A stretch of DNA of 64,000 nt from Nilaparvata lugens (Eukaryota > Arthropoda > Insecta > Hemiptera > Delphacidae), in contig NC_052507.1 in the NCBI RefSeq assembly GCF_014356525.2, positions 744,001-808,000 on the forward strand, given 5' to 3'. The position numbers and the translations under genes were made by a program. Positions within the stretch are counted from its first letter, which is position 1. Each line of letters begins with the position of its first letter. This document shows, piece by piece, positions 36,108 to 44,634 of this stretch. The notes beneath the pieces were generated by a model that was given only the letters and a program-made list of their open reading frames with translations, was not told the DNA's origin and did no database searches.

Positions 36108-36975
36108 ACACTAACACAACTTTCCTTGCTGTTATGAAAATTGATCACCTGACGTTAATGTTCTCACGCATCTACTAAACAAAGATCTGAGCCAGCTGGT
36201 GACAGGACAATAATGCTGGAGACACACGAGGTCTGCTATCTCTTCATAGTGAATTATTTGTTTATTATACTTATCTAGTCGAGTGGATTAGATGCTGGCT
36301 TTGTAATCCAAAGGCCCGGGTTCGAATCCCAGCCCGGGCAAGATATTTTTCTCGGGCCACTCCCGTGTTTCGGATGGACACGTTAAGCCGTCGGTCCCGG
36401 CTGCCTAAAAAGCAGTCGTTAGGTCATGTCAGAGGCCCTGAAATTGATCAGTTGCGACCTGAAAACTCTGACACCAGACCTGAGCCAGCCAGGTCACACG
36501 ATATTATTATATATTATACTTACCAAATTGCAAATTTCCACACTTGAGCTTATTGTGTTTCATTCTCTTCAATGAACAAAGAATCAATAATGATGATCCA
36601 TGCAATGAATGTTTATTGATTGAATCAACAGTTGCCAACAGTTTCCAATTGAATAATTACAATTTCTCAGATTCCGAGCTTATTTTCAATTTTAGGTGAA
36701 AATGTTACAAAACATTAATTGTAGAGATTTCCATGCTCAATTTTCACCACTTGATTTTTCTTGTTTAAATTGTATCTGAAGCCTGATATTTAAAAATCTA
36801 AAATCAAACTTTGCATAGATAGGGCGGAGCTCCTGAAATTTTTACAGATATGAGACTTGTTCATAGAGCTTATCAATGACTATTTTAGGTATGAATTTGA
36901 TCAAAATTGTTGAAGCCGTTTTCGAGAAAATCGCGAAAACCCTGTCTTTGACAAAATTTTAGCCATTTTAGCCGC
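36108..36975 (+). mobile_element. CA-microsatellite element, copy 6 (3'-truncated, SINE inside)
   Basis: Matches the 5' two thirds of the family (CACACAACTTTCC-type start through GCCATTTTAGCCGC) but stops before the CA tract, where the 30-bp minisatellite begins. A SINE is inserted at 36274-36511. Confidence 0.65.
36274..36511 (+). mobile_element. tRNA-derived SINE with 11-bp target duplication
   Basis: The head is tRNA-like: TCTAGTCGAGTGGATTAGA (box A region), an anticodon-type stem-loop CTGGCTTTGTAATCC, and GGTTCGAATCC (box B), followed by CAGCCCGGGCA. The body contains GTTAAGCCGTCGGTCCC, a conserved block in several invertebrate SINEs as I remember them. TATTATACTTA flanks it at 36263-36273 and 36512-36522. 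It would be transcribed by RNA polymerase III and mobilised by a LINE. The loop resembles tRNA-Thr (TGT), but the parent tRNA is not certain. Confidence 0.8.
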
Positions 36976-36989
36976 TTTAAAAGTTGGAT

Positions 36990-37350
36990 GACACAAGTGT
37001 GCCAGAACCTGCCTTTATCTCAAGGTCATCCAGGCGCCCCAAGGTCATCCAGGTCACCCACCCTAACCTCAAAGTCATCCAGGCCAATCACCCTAACCTC
37101 AAGGTCATCCAGGTCAACCACCCTAACCTCAAGGTCATCCAGGTCAACCACCCTAACCTCAAGGTCATCCAGGTCAACAACCCTAACCTCAAGGTCATGC
37201 AGGTCAACCAACCCAACCTCAAGGTCATGCAGGTCAACCACCCTAACCTCAAGGTTATCCAGGTCAACCAACCCAACCTCAAGGTCATCCAGGTCAACCA
37301 CCCTAACCTCAAGGTCATCCAGGTCAACCACCCTAACCCGAAGGTCATCA
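36990..37350. repeat. 30-bp minisatellite
   Basis: About twelve copies of a 30-bp unit AAGGTCATCCAGGTCAACCA + CCCTAACCTC. Because 30 is divisible by 3, frames stay open in several phases on both strands, producing the artefact frames at 36984-37371 and 37026-37351. Confidence 0.9.
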
Positions 37351-37615
37351 AAAAAAAAAAAAAATAAATAAAAAAAAAATTAAAAAAAATAGAAAAAAAA
37401 AATAATTTAAAAAAAAATTAAAAAAAAAAATTAAAAAAAAATTGAAAAAAAAATTAAAAAAAAAAAAAATAAAAATAAAAAAATAAAAAATGAAAAAAAA
37501 AAAAAAAAAAAAAAAATAAAAAAAAAATTAAAAAAAAAAATTAAAAAAAAAAATTAAAAAAAAAAAAAATAAAAATAAAAACAATTAAAATTGGGAATAA
37601 ATGGGAAAAAGGGAA
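37350..37615. repeat. A-rich low-complexity tract
   Basis: About 265 bp composed almost only of A with single or paired T (AAAAAAATTAAAAA-type). It lies between the minisatellite and a GC-rich block. No coding or structural signal is seen. Confidence 0.9.
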
Positions 37616-37629
37616 AAAAACTACTGATC

Positions 37630-38195
37630 TTGAACTGCCCGCCGTTCACCCCCGCCGGTCGCCCGGCCGCCACCGGTCACCCCACAGGTCGCCTGGCCAC
37701 CGCCGGTCGGAAGAAGTATCATATTCTATATAATTTAAGTCTTTAAACATAAATCCTCTATGGTGTAGTGGTTAGCAAGTCAGCTTTCTGAGTTGGAGGT
37801 TCTATGCTCGAATCCAAGGCGGTAAAGGTAAGTATTAAAGGTCAGTATCAACAGAACCAGAGGATATATTTTTTGTATGTAGTGGGTAGACTGGCCCACC
37901 ACTGCCAATCATCCCGCTGCCGGTCGTCCAGCCACCACTGATCGCCTGGCCGCCGCCGGTCGCCCCACCAGTCGCCCCACCGGTCGCCCCACCAGTCACC
38001 CACCACTGGTCGCCCAGCCGCCGCCGGTTGCCCGGCCGCCGCCGGTCGCCCCACCACCGGTCGCCCGGCCGCCGCCAGTTGTCGTCTGGCCGCCACCGGT
38101 CGCCCGGCCACCAGTCGCCCCGCCGGTTGCCTCACCAGTTGTCCGACCGCCACAAACAGTCGACCTGCTGCGGCTGGCAATTGTCCCGCCGGCTG
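37630..38195. repeat. GC-rich CGCCGGTCGCCC repeat blocks
   Basis: Imperfect repeats of CCGCCGGTCGCCCGGCCACC-type sequence occur at 37635-37708 and 37890-38190. The frames at 37848-38180 and 38028-38270 are low-complexity Ala/Gly/Arg translations. A tRNA-like segment separates the two blocks. Confidence 0.8.
37751..37813 (+). tRNA. tRNA-like sequence (pseudo-tRNA or SINE head)
   Basis: TATGGTGTAGTGGTTAGCA matches the 5' half of insect tRNA-Glu, including box A. A stem-loop CAGCTTTCTGAGTTG follows, with TTC in the anticodon position. Box B is weakened (GCTCGAATCC preceded by CTAT), and no acceptor-stem partner for CCTCTA is seen. It is probably a decayed tRNA gene or SINE head rather than a working tRNA. 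Confidence 0.4.
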
Positions 38196-38383
38196 AGCAT
38201 GAGCATTCTGAGCGCAGTCAGTGGCACTCAGAATATACTTATAGCTAAACTATATCTAAGGAGATGGTAGGTAATAAGTAAACAGTTTGGAATACAATTA
38301 GCTATTTATCGATCAATTCAACTTCTATTTCATTGAAAAGTTTACTACAAGCAGGTATATCTCTGTTCCAAAATCCAAGTTGT

Positions 38384-38560
38384 TTATGATATTAAGTGTG
38401 CAGAAAAGTGATGTTTCCATGATGTTTCTCCTTGGTCCATGTCAAGCAGGTGATGTCCCAGGTAGTAGACTCCTTTTCCAGCACTAGTCCTTGGCAAGTC
38501 TTCTATGTTGTCTGATAGTCTTCGGATGATATTCAGTGATACCTCTAGAACACTGTTTCA
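38384..38560 (-). pseudogene. Open remnant downstream of the acidic ORF (fragment A)
   Basis: A 57-codon stretch between a TGA (38558-38560) and a TAA (38384-38386) reads coding-like (SLNIIRRLSDNIEDLPRTSA, then KGVYYLGHHLLD) with no ATG start. No family is recognised. By position it is where the next structural gene of fragment A would be expected, so it may be the decayed start of one. Confidence 0.25.
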
Positions 38561-38578
38561 GTTAGAGACAATACCCTG

Positions 38579-39037
38579 TCATTGATGTTGAATCACCTCA
38601 CAACCTCTTTCCTTCAGGTAATTGATGCTCCTTCTAGTCAAAAGTATAGGCGTAGTAGTATTTCTCACCACTACATCATCCTCCTTTTCCTCTTCCTCTT
38701 CCTCCTCCTCCTCTTTCTCCTCCTCCTCTTCCTCCTCCTCCTCCTCCTCTTCCTCTTCCTCCTCTTCCTCTTCCATCTCTACCTCATTGTCCTCCTCCAT
38801 ATCAGTTTCCTCTTCCTCATCTTCTACATGATCCTCAACCATCTTCAGATCAAATGGGGAGATTGATGGTAAATTTGTCTCACCATAGTCGGCCCACTTT
38901 GAGAATAGGAGTACCATCTTCTCTATTGTTCTAGATACACAGTTGATCGACAAAATGTCTATTCTCCACAGATGATTCCAGCACAATGAATCTAATCTGC
39001 TATGTATCCAATATATATATCCATATTTGTATAGCAT
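38579..39037 (-). CDS. Acidic ORF of Polinton fragment A (152 aa)
   Basis: ATG at 39037. The middle is a long Glu tract encoded by a (CTC/TCC)n-type trinucleotide run (38694-38773). The C terminus reads ILLTRRSINYLKERGCEV, which resembles the LSAKSARILEKLGFIV stretch of the small protein located just before the capsid gene of element B (45848-46033). It follows a PLA2 gene on the same strand 30 bp downstream. In fragment A this could be the counterpart of that small protein. The match is short, so the relation is an inference. The function is unknown. Confidence 0.45.
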   Translation of the reverse strand: MLYKYGYIYWIHSRLDSLCWNHLWRIDILSINCVSRTIEKMVLLFSKWADYGETNLPSISPFDLKMVEDHVEDEEEETDMEEDNEVEMEEEEEEEEEEEEEEEEEEEKEEEEEEEEEKEDDVVVRNTTTPILLTRRSINYLKERGCEVIQHQ

Positions 39038-39067
39038 TATGATTTTGATTGTACCTCAATATAATGT

Positions 39068-39898
39068 CTAAGGTGTTGCTGTTCTCTGCTTTCTGAAGTA
39101 AAGACCTTTACCAACCTTTGATCTCTGCTGTCTCAAGTAAAGACCTGTACCAACCTTTGGTTTCTGATGTCTCAAGTAAAGACCTCGACCTCCTTTCATT
39201 GATTTTTTCTTCGATGGTTGAATCTTTTGTTTCTTCCCCTTCTCAACCACCCTGCTGACTTCCTTCAGTGATCTTTTCATACCTCCCCCAAATTTTGCCT
39301 TAGCCTTCATAATGTTGGTGACTGCTAGTGCTGCAGCTTTTTCCAACACCCCCACATCATCAGATCTCACTCTGTCCCAGGCTCTCTCTGCCAAGATGCT
39401 GTCTGCTACTGCTCTGCTTGCTGTATCACCACTCTTGGAATAGGCAATATCATGCTCCTTACAAGCCTGATCAAGTTTGTTGATTCCTGGATCACCTTGT
39501 GCTAATCGCTTCTGAAGTTTTGTTCCTGGTCCACAGTATTGATAGCCAGGGATATGAAGTTCAACTGGTAGAATGTCAATTGCCTTATTAACTATTGTAC
39601 CAGCAGCTCCCTTGATAGCTGACAGAACACCTCTTCCTCTATAGATCTTCTGACTTTTCTCCTTACTAAAATCACGCCTTGGGGCAATAGATCCTCTCCC
39701 AGTCACTTGTCTCCCAGAATGTCTTTGACCACCATCTCTGCTATCATCCAAAAGGCGTTTGATTGTATTCTTATACTTAGCTTTGTTGTAGTTAACAATC
39801 TCACCTCTTGGATCATTGTTCTGTCTGTGCACATTGGTCCAGTTCAATATTTCTCCATAAGCCTGTCTGTCAGCAGATTCATATAGGTAAAAAATCAC
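39068..39898 (-). CDS. Phospholipase A2-like (parvovirus VP1-type) virion protein, fragment A
   Basis: About 276 residues. The PLA2 core lies near residues 115-170: a calcium loop YCGPGT and the catalytic helix DQACKEHDIAY, with the His-Asp pair intact. The region after it is Ala-rich (TNIMKAKAKFGGG), and the C terminus is basic with three repeats of the type VGxGLYLR. SMKGG followed by R (residues 233-238) fits the adenovirus-type protease consensus (M/I/L)xGG-x, so the protein may be matured in particles. Proteins of this kind occur in densoviruses and insect Polinton-like elements, where they are proposed to act on membranes during entry; that is family knowledge. No ATG opens the frame (GTG at 39898), so an upstream exon or a lost start is possible. 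A CRE-like TGACGTCA next to an inverted CCAAT lies at about 39990-40004. Confidence 0.8.
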   Translation of the reverse strand: MIFYLYESADRQAYGEILNWTNVHRQNNDPRGEIVNYNKAKYKNTIKRLLDDSRDGGQRHSGRQVTGRGSIAPRRDFSKEKSQKIYRGRGVLSAIKGAAGTIVNKAIDILPVELHIPGYQYCGPGTKLQKRLAQGDPGINKLDQACKEHDIAYSKSGDTASRAVADSILAERAWDRVRSDDVGVLEKAAALAVTNIMKAKAKFGGGMKRSLKEVSRVVEKGKKQKIQPSKKKSMKGGRGLYLRHQKPKVGTGLYLRQQRSKVGKGLYFRKQRTATP

Positions 39899-40099
39899 CT
39901 TACTTTACTTTCGGCGATGCAATTTCAGCGACCCCCACTCCTCCCCCTATCATGTGACCTTGGCTCCACCCATCACTGCTCTTAGCCTGGATGACGTCAC
40001 ATTGGATTACAACCTTCTCTGCTCACATTGCACAACATTATGCAACAATCTAGTATAGTTATGTTTGCACACTACCTACTGCACCTTGTGCACACCTAC

Positions 40100-40232
40100 T
40101 GCACCTAGTGCACACCCACTGCACTAGTGTCGTACATGGTGGCTCGGAGTCCACTTAAAATTGTAGGGTCCATGCCCACTGCACCAATGTCTTCCATGGT
40201 GGCTCGGAGTCCACCTAAAATTATAAGGTCCA
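40100..40232. repeat. 66-bp direct repeat upstream of the PLA2 gene
   Basis: CATGGTGGCTCGGAGTCCAC occurs twice (40135 and 40196), each within a longer repeated block that also contains CCCACTGCAC. It is preceded by CACCTACTGCAC repeats (40073-40120). It produces short overlapping frames on both strands. Confidence 0.75.
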
Positions 40233-40340
40233 AGTATCCAATGTCATGGCTCATATGGCAAGATGGATCCACCTGTAAGGGGCTCTCCACCAATAAAAGC
40301 TATATGCTTATTATTATTATTGCAGTTATTGCATTACATA

Positions 40341-40370
40341 TTAGGTTAGGCTAGGTTAGGTTAGGTTAGG
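40341..40370 (+). repeat. Interstitial insect telomere-type repeat (TTAGG)n
   Basis: Six consecutive pentamers, five TTAGG and one CTAGG. TTAGG is the canonical insect telomere repeat. It lies in the upstream part of Polinton fragment A, far from any evident chromosome end. Confidence 0.85.
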
Positions 40371-40499
40371 ACCCCCCAAGAGCCCCAAACTTAGGTGTGG
40401 ATAGGATTGTTGGGATATATAATCAAAGTCAAATAAGTTACAATAATTTCTTTATTAATATTATAATGTTACATTTTCCACTATTTACAATACCTTAAA

Positions 40500-41153
40500 T
40501 TAAATACAAAATACAACTCTTTCCTTATGTCTACTGGGATTATGCTTTAGAACATCTAGCTTAATTCTAATTTTATAATTCAAATCAATGTTAGAGCTCT
40601 CAAATTCCTCCTCTAACCAATAGTTAGACACATACAATTCTTCTAGGCTCTCAAACTGTAAAATATACCGTATCTTATTTCTATTGTACACCTCTTTTAT
40701 TGCAATAATGACCAACTCTGTACCTTCTGGTAACTCTTCTAATCTTTTGCACTGTCCTATTTTTACTTTCCCTTTAATTTCCAGCATAGTAATGTTGTTG
40801 AATTGCTCCACTTCTGTCTGTGTGAATGGGGTGTCTTCCAAGTTTTTCCATACATCTGACAAAAATTTTAGATTTTGTATTTTTGGAAATGTGTTACCAT
40901 TATAGCTTGTCATGCCATTGGTGGTAATTACACAAATAGTTTCTATCCTTGGTAGACAAATAATTTCTTTTTGATCATTATATGGGATTACAAAATAACC
41001 CACTTTCTTAAAGTCTTCTATTGCTTTGTATGCATTTAGAAAAACATTTTTGTGATACCCTTTTACAATGTACACATGTTTCGAGCCTTCCTTTTCTCCT
41101 AAAACACCTACATATGGAAATTTTCCCTTATTATTTACAGAAAATGCAGTCAC
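40500..41153 (-). CDS. Uncharacterised protein of fragment A, upstream of PLA2 (217 aa)
   Basis: A long frame on the same strand as, and ~600 bp upstream of, the PLA2 gene. No catalytic motif is recognised. The C-terminal half has the pattern RLEELPEGTELVIIAIKEVY, then RYILQFESLEELYVSNYWLE. This parallels, in spacing rather than identity, the C-terminal exon of element B's two-exon gene (48438-48851), which also lies directly upstream of a PLA2 gene. A small beta-barrel DNA-binding fold is possible but unproven. The listed start codon is not supported by a strong context. The - strand tail of an inserted LINE abuts it at about 41190. Confidence 0.5.
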   Translation of the reverse strand: MTAFSVNNKGKFPYVGVLGEKEGSKHVYIVKGYHKNVFLNAYKAIEDFKKVGYFVIPYNDQKEIICLPRIETICVITTNGMTSYNGNTFPKIQNLKFLSDVWKNLEDTPFTQTEVEQFNNITMLEIKGKVKIGQCKRLEELPEGTELVIIAIKEVYNRNKIRYILQFESLEELYVSNYWLEEEFESSNIDLNYKIRIKLDVLKHNPSRHKERVVFCI

Positions 41154-41189
41154 ATTATAAACCCCTCTAGGCTCAAAATTCCGCCAATG

Positions 41190-42039
41190 TTTTTTTTTTT
41201 TATTTATTTTTTTATTATATAAAAATTAGCACCTAGTCTGAGACTAATAAGCTATTTATTTTATCCTAATTTTGCTAAATAGACTTTTTCAAACCTCATC
41301 CTATGATTCAGTTTGTCTAGTTTTTGACTACAATTACTTAGTCTAGTTTGTATCCTATAAAATAGTTTCATACAATCAAGTTAGTAGGCCAATAATAATT
41401 TGTTTGGTTTGAAGGGATGAACATTTCACTATCACTAACACCAGCTTCAAGCCATCAATTCACAACACAAATTTCACTTCACTAACTCATGCGGTTTTGT
41501 TCTTTTGAGCCTCCTGACCAGATTATCAACATCAAGCAGCTGGATTGCCTCTATATTGTCGTGCTGGTGGAGTCTCTCTTCATGCTTGGCCGCAAAGTGC
41601 TCAATAACTTTCATGACTGTCTCCAATTGAAGGTTGCGGTGAAGATCAGCATTTCTGATGTACCAAGGAGCATCAACAATATTTCTTAGTACCTTATTTT
41701 GAAATCGTTGGATAATTTGTACATTGGATGGTTTAGTACAGCCCCAAAGTTGAATGCCATAAGTCCATACTGGTTTCAGTAGCTGTTTATATAGTGGAAT
41801 TTTGTTGTATAAGGACAGCCTGGATCCTCTTCCCAGCAACCAATACATCTTTTTGAATTTAATTCCTAGTTCTTCCCTTTTCTTCTTGACGTGTGCTTTC
41901 CATTTGAGCTTGACATCTAGCGTCATACCCAAATATTTGGCAGTATTAGCAAGTGGAATGACTTTCTTATTTATATATACTGGAATATATTGAATTCTTT
42001 TATTAGTAAAATTCACATGTACAGACTTGGTATCAGTAG
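41190..42039 (-). mobile_element. 5'-truncated LINE, interrupted by Polinton B
   Basis: A poly-T run (41191-41203) is the poly-A tail read on the - strand. About 260 bp of 3' UTR follows, then 41474-42016 encodes the C-terminal (thumb and downstream) part of a Jockey-like reverse transcriptase: KYLGMTLDVKLKWKAHVKKK and PVWTYGIQLWG. The catalytic YADD region is missing. The reading frame stays open upstream of 42016 (TDTKSVH) up to the first base of element B, so B inserted at, or very close to, the LINE's 5' truncation point. No reverse transcriptase sequence is recognised on the far side of B. Confidence 0.75.
42034..42039 (+). other. 6-bp target site duplication of Polinton B, left
   Basis: CAGTAG immediately precedes the terminal inverted repeat. 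An identical CAGTAG follows the right end at 61474-61479. Six-bp duplications are the hallmark of Polinton integration. Confidence 0.9.
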
Positions 42040-42715
42040 AGGGATATTAAGACTTTGAAGCCACTTTTTTGCTCCAAAACCCCCTCCCCCCTCTCACCCC
42101 TCGTCCATCCCGCCTCCCCTTCCCCCGCCTGTAGGGTGGGGGGTGTTCTAAAAATAGATTACTCCTTCCCCTTGCCCAGTGGAGGTGAGGGGGTTGGAAA
42201 GAGAGGAAGATATCTTTCTCTCTCTCTCTCTCTTTCTAACCCCTTCCCCTTGCCCAGTGGAGGTGAGGGGGTTGAAAAGAGATATCTCTCTCTCTCTCCC
42301 CTTCCCCTTGCCCAGATGAGGGAAAAAAAAATTTCCCTTTTTGGAGGAAAAATTCCATCTCTATACTGACAGATTAAAGTGAATCCATATTTCTACATCT
42401 AATGCTATACTGTCAAATTAAAGTGAATGCTAGATGAGGGAGAAAAATCTCTTTGAGAGGGAAAAATTCCCTTGGTGACAGATTAAAGTGAATCCATATT
42501 TCTAATGCTATACTGTCAAATTAAAGTGAATGCATATTTCTACATCTAATGCTATACTGACAGATTGAAGTGAATCCATATTGCTATACTGACAGATTGA
42601 AGTGAATTGAGAAATTCTCCCTCTCTCCCAGTATAGATGAGGGGGAATAATTTCCCTTTGAGGGGGAAAAAATTCTCTACTGACAAATTAAAGTGAATCC
42701 ATATAACTCTATACT
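42040..42715 (+). repeat. Left terminal inverted repeat of Polinton B
   Basis: Pairs with about 60615-61473 in inverse orientation. The outer ~100 bp are nearly identical (GACTTTGAAGCCAC, CCCCTCCCCCCTCTC, GGGTGGGGGGTGTT). Then come CT-rich units built on CCCCTTGCCCAGTGGAGGTG, and an inner zone of repeats built on GACAGATTAAAGTGAATCC. The left arm has one fewer CCCCTTGCCCAGTGG unit than the right arm, which explains the length difference. The frame at 42055-42369 is a product of this repeat. Confidence 0.9.
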
Positions 42716-42847
42716 AGCGAATCCAGAGTGAGGTCAATGACTCTCTCTCTACATCTAATTGAATTGAGAAATTCTCTCTCTCTCACATCTAATGCTATAA
42801 ATCTCTACAATGATCTAAGTTCTTTTACATTTTTTATCTGCAATATT

Positions 42848-43279
42848 TTACAAGCATTTCCAAAGTTCATCGGAATTTTTAACAACAGATAATGCTGAAT
42901 CATTTGTACAATCATAATGTAGATGACCGCTGTCTAGAATATTGAGCAGTTCGAAAATCTCAGATAAAATCGAAAAGTGTACATTTTCTGTTTTTGTTAA
43001 CTGTAAATCAACATCTTGACATCCTGTTGAAAATTTAATATTCTTTGCAATTGAATCAAATTCATTAAATGAAATTGACATCAAGAGACGAGTTAATTTT
43101 TTGAATTTTGAAAAACCATAACACTGCATCTCGCAGATGTTTGACATGTCTCGAATGAGGGGAATAGAGAAAGATATATTTCTTTTTCTAAATTGATGAG
43201 ATGCACATGTTATAGGGGCTCGTGTCTGTATAAAAAAGATCACCCCACACGTCTTGTCAGGTCTAGCTCTAAGCAGCAA
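42848..43279 (-). CDS. Uncharacterised Polinton B protein (143 aa)
   Basis: The last structural-cluster frame before the left terminal repeat. No ATG opens it: the first codon after the TAG at 43280-43282 is TTG, and the first Met is MSNICEMQCYGFSK. It may be a 3' exon or a decayed gene. It is Cys- and Ser-containing with no membrane segment or known motif. It shares its frame with the 91-residue gene immediately upstream, but several stops separate them. Confidence 0.35.
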   Translation of the reverse strand: MLLRARPDKTCGVIFFIQTRAPITCASHQFRKRNISFSIPLIRDMSNICEMQCYGFSKFKKLTRLLMSISFNEFDSIAKNIKFSTGCQDVDLQLTKTENVHFSILSEIFELLNILDSGHLHYDCTNDSALSVVKNSDELWKCL

Positions 43280-43339
43280 CTAAACTAAAAATCGTGAATG
43301 GGATATTGGAATGAAAAATCATTTGAAGGCAGAAAACGT

Positions 43340-43615
43340 TTATTTACACATTTCGGCACAACTATTCATAATTTCATCTTCAATTCTAATTAGCTTATCT
43401 ATACACAAATTATGAGGACGATAATAGCATAGATAGTCTCTTATATCATTTAAATTAACCGTGCTTAGAAAAATGTCTTTCAATTGTTTCACCAAACTAT
43501 AATTTTCAGGAGTTGATTTCCTAATTGCACTTTCACACTCATCGTACCAATCAATACAGTTTTTTAACCTCACTTCCAATTCGTTGTCGGGAGCCAACCA
43601 CTGTCTCAGATCCAT
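43340..43615 (-). CDS. Uncharacterised small Polinton B protein (91 aa)
   Basis: ATG at 43615, 22 bp after the preceding BIR-like gene ends. Charged and probably helical (VRLKNCIDWYDECESAIRK, VKQLKDIFLSTVNLNDIRDY), Cys-containing, with no recognised family. Its position suggests co-expression with the capsid genes. Confidence 0.45.
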   Translation of the reverse strand: MDLRQWLAPDNELEVRLKNCIDWYDECESAIRKSTPENYSLVKQLKDIFLSTVNLNDIRDYLCYYRPHNLCIDKLIRIEDEIMNSCAEMCK

Positions 43616-43637
43616 GTTGTTGAGCGAATGAAGAAAA

Positions 43638-44549
43638 CTAAGTATAGGCAGGAACTATTATAGAGTAATTAAGTGGTCTTTCTTCATTAATTGATGAGAG
43701 ACAACATGTACGTGCTTTATGCAGTCTCAATGCATGCAGGCAATAAACACATTGTAGATCCTTTCCGTTGTAGAAGAATCCATAATGAGCAAAGTTTCTT
43801 TTCTGTGAATTCGTGTACATCGGAGCCATTTTCATACTTTGCATTCGATTGTTTTCGCACAAGAAATTATTTGTTTGATACATATTTTTAAACAACAAAG
43901 AATTATAATGTTGGGTAGAGAATAAAGCAGAGCGAGAATGTGGTCTATTTTTATGAATGTTACACGCAGCATAACACCATGAACTAGTGAAAAAGCTGAA
44001 AACAGGTTTTGGAAAATCCTCTGGTATACATTGAATGTTGCTATGCAATCTTCTTAAAAACTTTGCTTTCTCACTTCCTTTTGTGAAAATTCTCTCATAA
44101 CCTGCAAGGTAATCACATATTAATGACTCACTGTATTCTAATTCTCCATCTTCCCATTTTATTTTATGATAGTGACGTTCTGACCATGTTACATCGTTAT
44201 ACAATTTTGCACTCAATTCTGTCTTTGCAAATGGTGATTTGAAATGTAACACAATATAATTATTAAACTGATCAATTATGGCAAGTTATTTCACAATAAT
44301 TTGATTACAATCTTGTTTAAACCAGTGAAGATCAACCGTAGCAATTTTCGCACTCGCTTCCTTGTCCACTTCTTTATCTTTGGTGGGCTCCTCGAATCCT
44401 TCGTCTTTCTCTTCTCGTTTCTCCTCCTCCTCCACCTGCAGCGGCTTCGGTGTACTTGCTTCATAATAGAAACTATCAAGATCGCACTGAATACCAATAG
44501 AGCGAGTTTGTGGCTTGTCCAAAATATCAGAACACAAAGAATAGGACAT
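43638..44549 (-). pseudogene. BIR-like zinc-binding protein with an in-frame stop
   Basis: The frame opens at ATG 44549 and runs to 43638, interrupted once by TAA at 44286-44288; both sides are in the same phase and the downstream part has no ATG of its own. The upstream part has an acidic linker (EEEEKREEKDEGFEEP) and ends VDLHWFKQDCNQIIVK. The downstream ~205 residues end with a half-BIR pattern: FAHYGFFYNGKDLQCVYC, with the CxxC in place but no matching Glu-His...Cys pair afterwards. The same FA..G.F...LQCVYC pattern occurs as the second, degenerate BIR of the gene at 51663-52304. The role is unknown. Whether the stop is a mutation or is read through or spliced out cannot be told from the sequence. 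Confidence 0.55.
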
Positions 44550-44634
44550 GTTGTCTGTTCAAAGGTGAAACTGATAATGAACTAAATTGAGCAGAATGCA
44601 CACCTTATATAGCCGGCGTGCTCTATCAATAAAA

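Noticed and set aside
36990..37350. CRISPR-like array
   Set aside because: Units are directly adjacent with no variable spacers, in a eukaryotic context.
36984..37371. Repetitive frames of ~100-127 residues on both strands
   Set aside because: Translations of a 30-bp minisatellite, whose length keeps every phase open.
37752..37813. Functional tRNA-Glu gene
   Set aside because: Box B is degraded and no acceptor stem closes; kept only as a tRNA-like sequence.
37848..38270. Ala/Gly/Arg-rich frames
   Set aside because: Low-complexity products of a GC-rich repeat block.
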